A program made the translations under genes and the position numbers. Shown here piece by piece: positions 5,523-5,686 of a stretch of 5,686 nucleotides of DNA. This DNA is from CAYGZA01 sp964354135. GTDB taxonomy: Bacteria > Planctomycetota > Planctomycetia > Pirellulales > Thermoguttaceae. The stretch is taken from the NCBI GenBank assembly GCA_964354135.1, contig CAYGZA010000377.1, positions 1 through 5,686 of the forward strand, given 5' to 3'. Numbering within the stretch: position 1 is the stretch's first letter; the number at the start of each line of letters is the position of its first letter. The notes under the pieces are model-generated. The model was not told the origin of the DNA, searched no databases, and saw nothing but the letters and a program-made list of their open reading frames with translations.

Positions 5523-5686
5523 ATGTCAAAGAAACCCGTCCCGACCACCGCCGCGCCCAAGCGCAAGCTCGCCGGCCAGGATAAGCAGACCATGGGGCGA
5601 CTGGTCGGCTTGGCCGACGGGGTCGTCCGCGCGGTCCACACCGGCCGCGATCCGGCCCTCGACATCCCCGCCCGCACCCTCTCCAA
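5523..5686 (+). CDS. top6A: DNA topoisomerase VI subunit A, 3'-partial, first 54 residues
   Basis: This is the DNA-cleaving subunit, homologous to Spo11, cut off by the window edge. The visible part starts MSKKPVPTTAAPKRK, a basic flexible tail, then a helix MGRLVGLADGVVRAVHTGRD and the segment DIPARTLSN. That last segment corresponds to the conserved start of the family, usually a V/I-P-x-R-(T/S)-L-S-N pattern before the winged-helix (CAP) domain. The active-site tyrosine and the Toprim metal-binding domain lie beyond the window and cannot be checked. The gene starts nine bases after the stop of subunit B, in the B-then-A order also common in archaea, so the two are co-transcribed. No Shine-Dalgarno precedes the ATG (the upstream bases are ATCCTCCCC), so translation is probably coupled to termination of subunit B. 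Identity rests on the LSN motif plus the neighbour. Confidence 0.88.
   Translation, partial: MSKKPVPTTAAPKRKLAGQDKQTMGRLVGLADGVVRAVHTGRDPALDIPARTLS

Overview
The window is GC-rich and looks like the chromosome of a bacterium, most likely a planctomycete (Pirellulales or Thermogutta type as a working guess). I infer this from several secreted proteins of a style I associate with that phylum, from Shine-Dalgarno sites of bacterial type ahead of most starts, and from a topoisomerase VI gene pair inside an otherwise bacterial context. No database search was possible, so the phylum is an inference.

Layout. Bases 1-908 hold the 3' part of a plus-strand gene of unknown function that runs in from the left. 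Bases 909-1195 hold no convincing gene. Bases 1196-2287 encode an exported 363-residue protein made of two diverged copies of one roughly 138-residue domain. It ends at a strong hairpin (2364-2392) that it shares with two convergent minus-strand genes. Those two genes (2397-2771 and 2820-3155) form a small operon for short exported proteins rich in aromatic residues, proline and glycine. A 273-base divergent intergenic region (3156-3428) carries short direct repeats, a perfect TATAAT and a GC-rich leader. Bases 3429-5513 encode DNA topoisomerase VI subunit B, and subunit A starts nine bases later at 5523 and runs off the right edge.

Function. Topoisomerase VI is an A2B2 type IIB enzyme: subunit B supplies the GHKL ATPase gate and subunit A makes the double-strand break. 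The two adjacent genes should give a matched pair of subunits. The enzyme is typical of archaea and plants and is scattered in bacteria.

Main observation. Subunit B here contains two tandem copies of the H2TH domain where, to my knowledge, the characterised archaeal subunits have one. Residues 311-376 and 440-505 align without a gap at about 36% identity by hand count. The second copy sits between the AYGG strand and the LRYANRVPL segment of the transducer domain. The ATPase motifs and the transducer lysine are intact, so this looks like a working enzyme with an altered architecture. The second observation is the unrelated internal duplication in the exported 363-residue protein.
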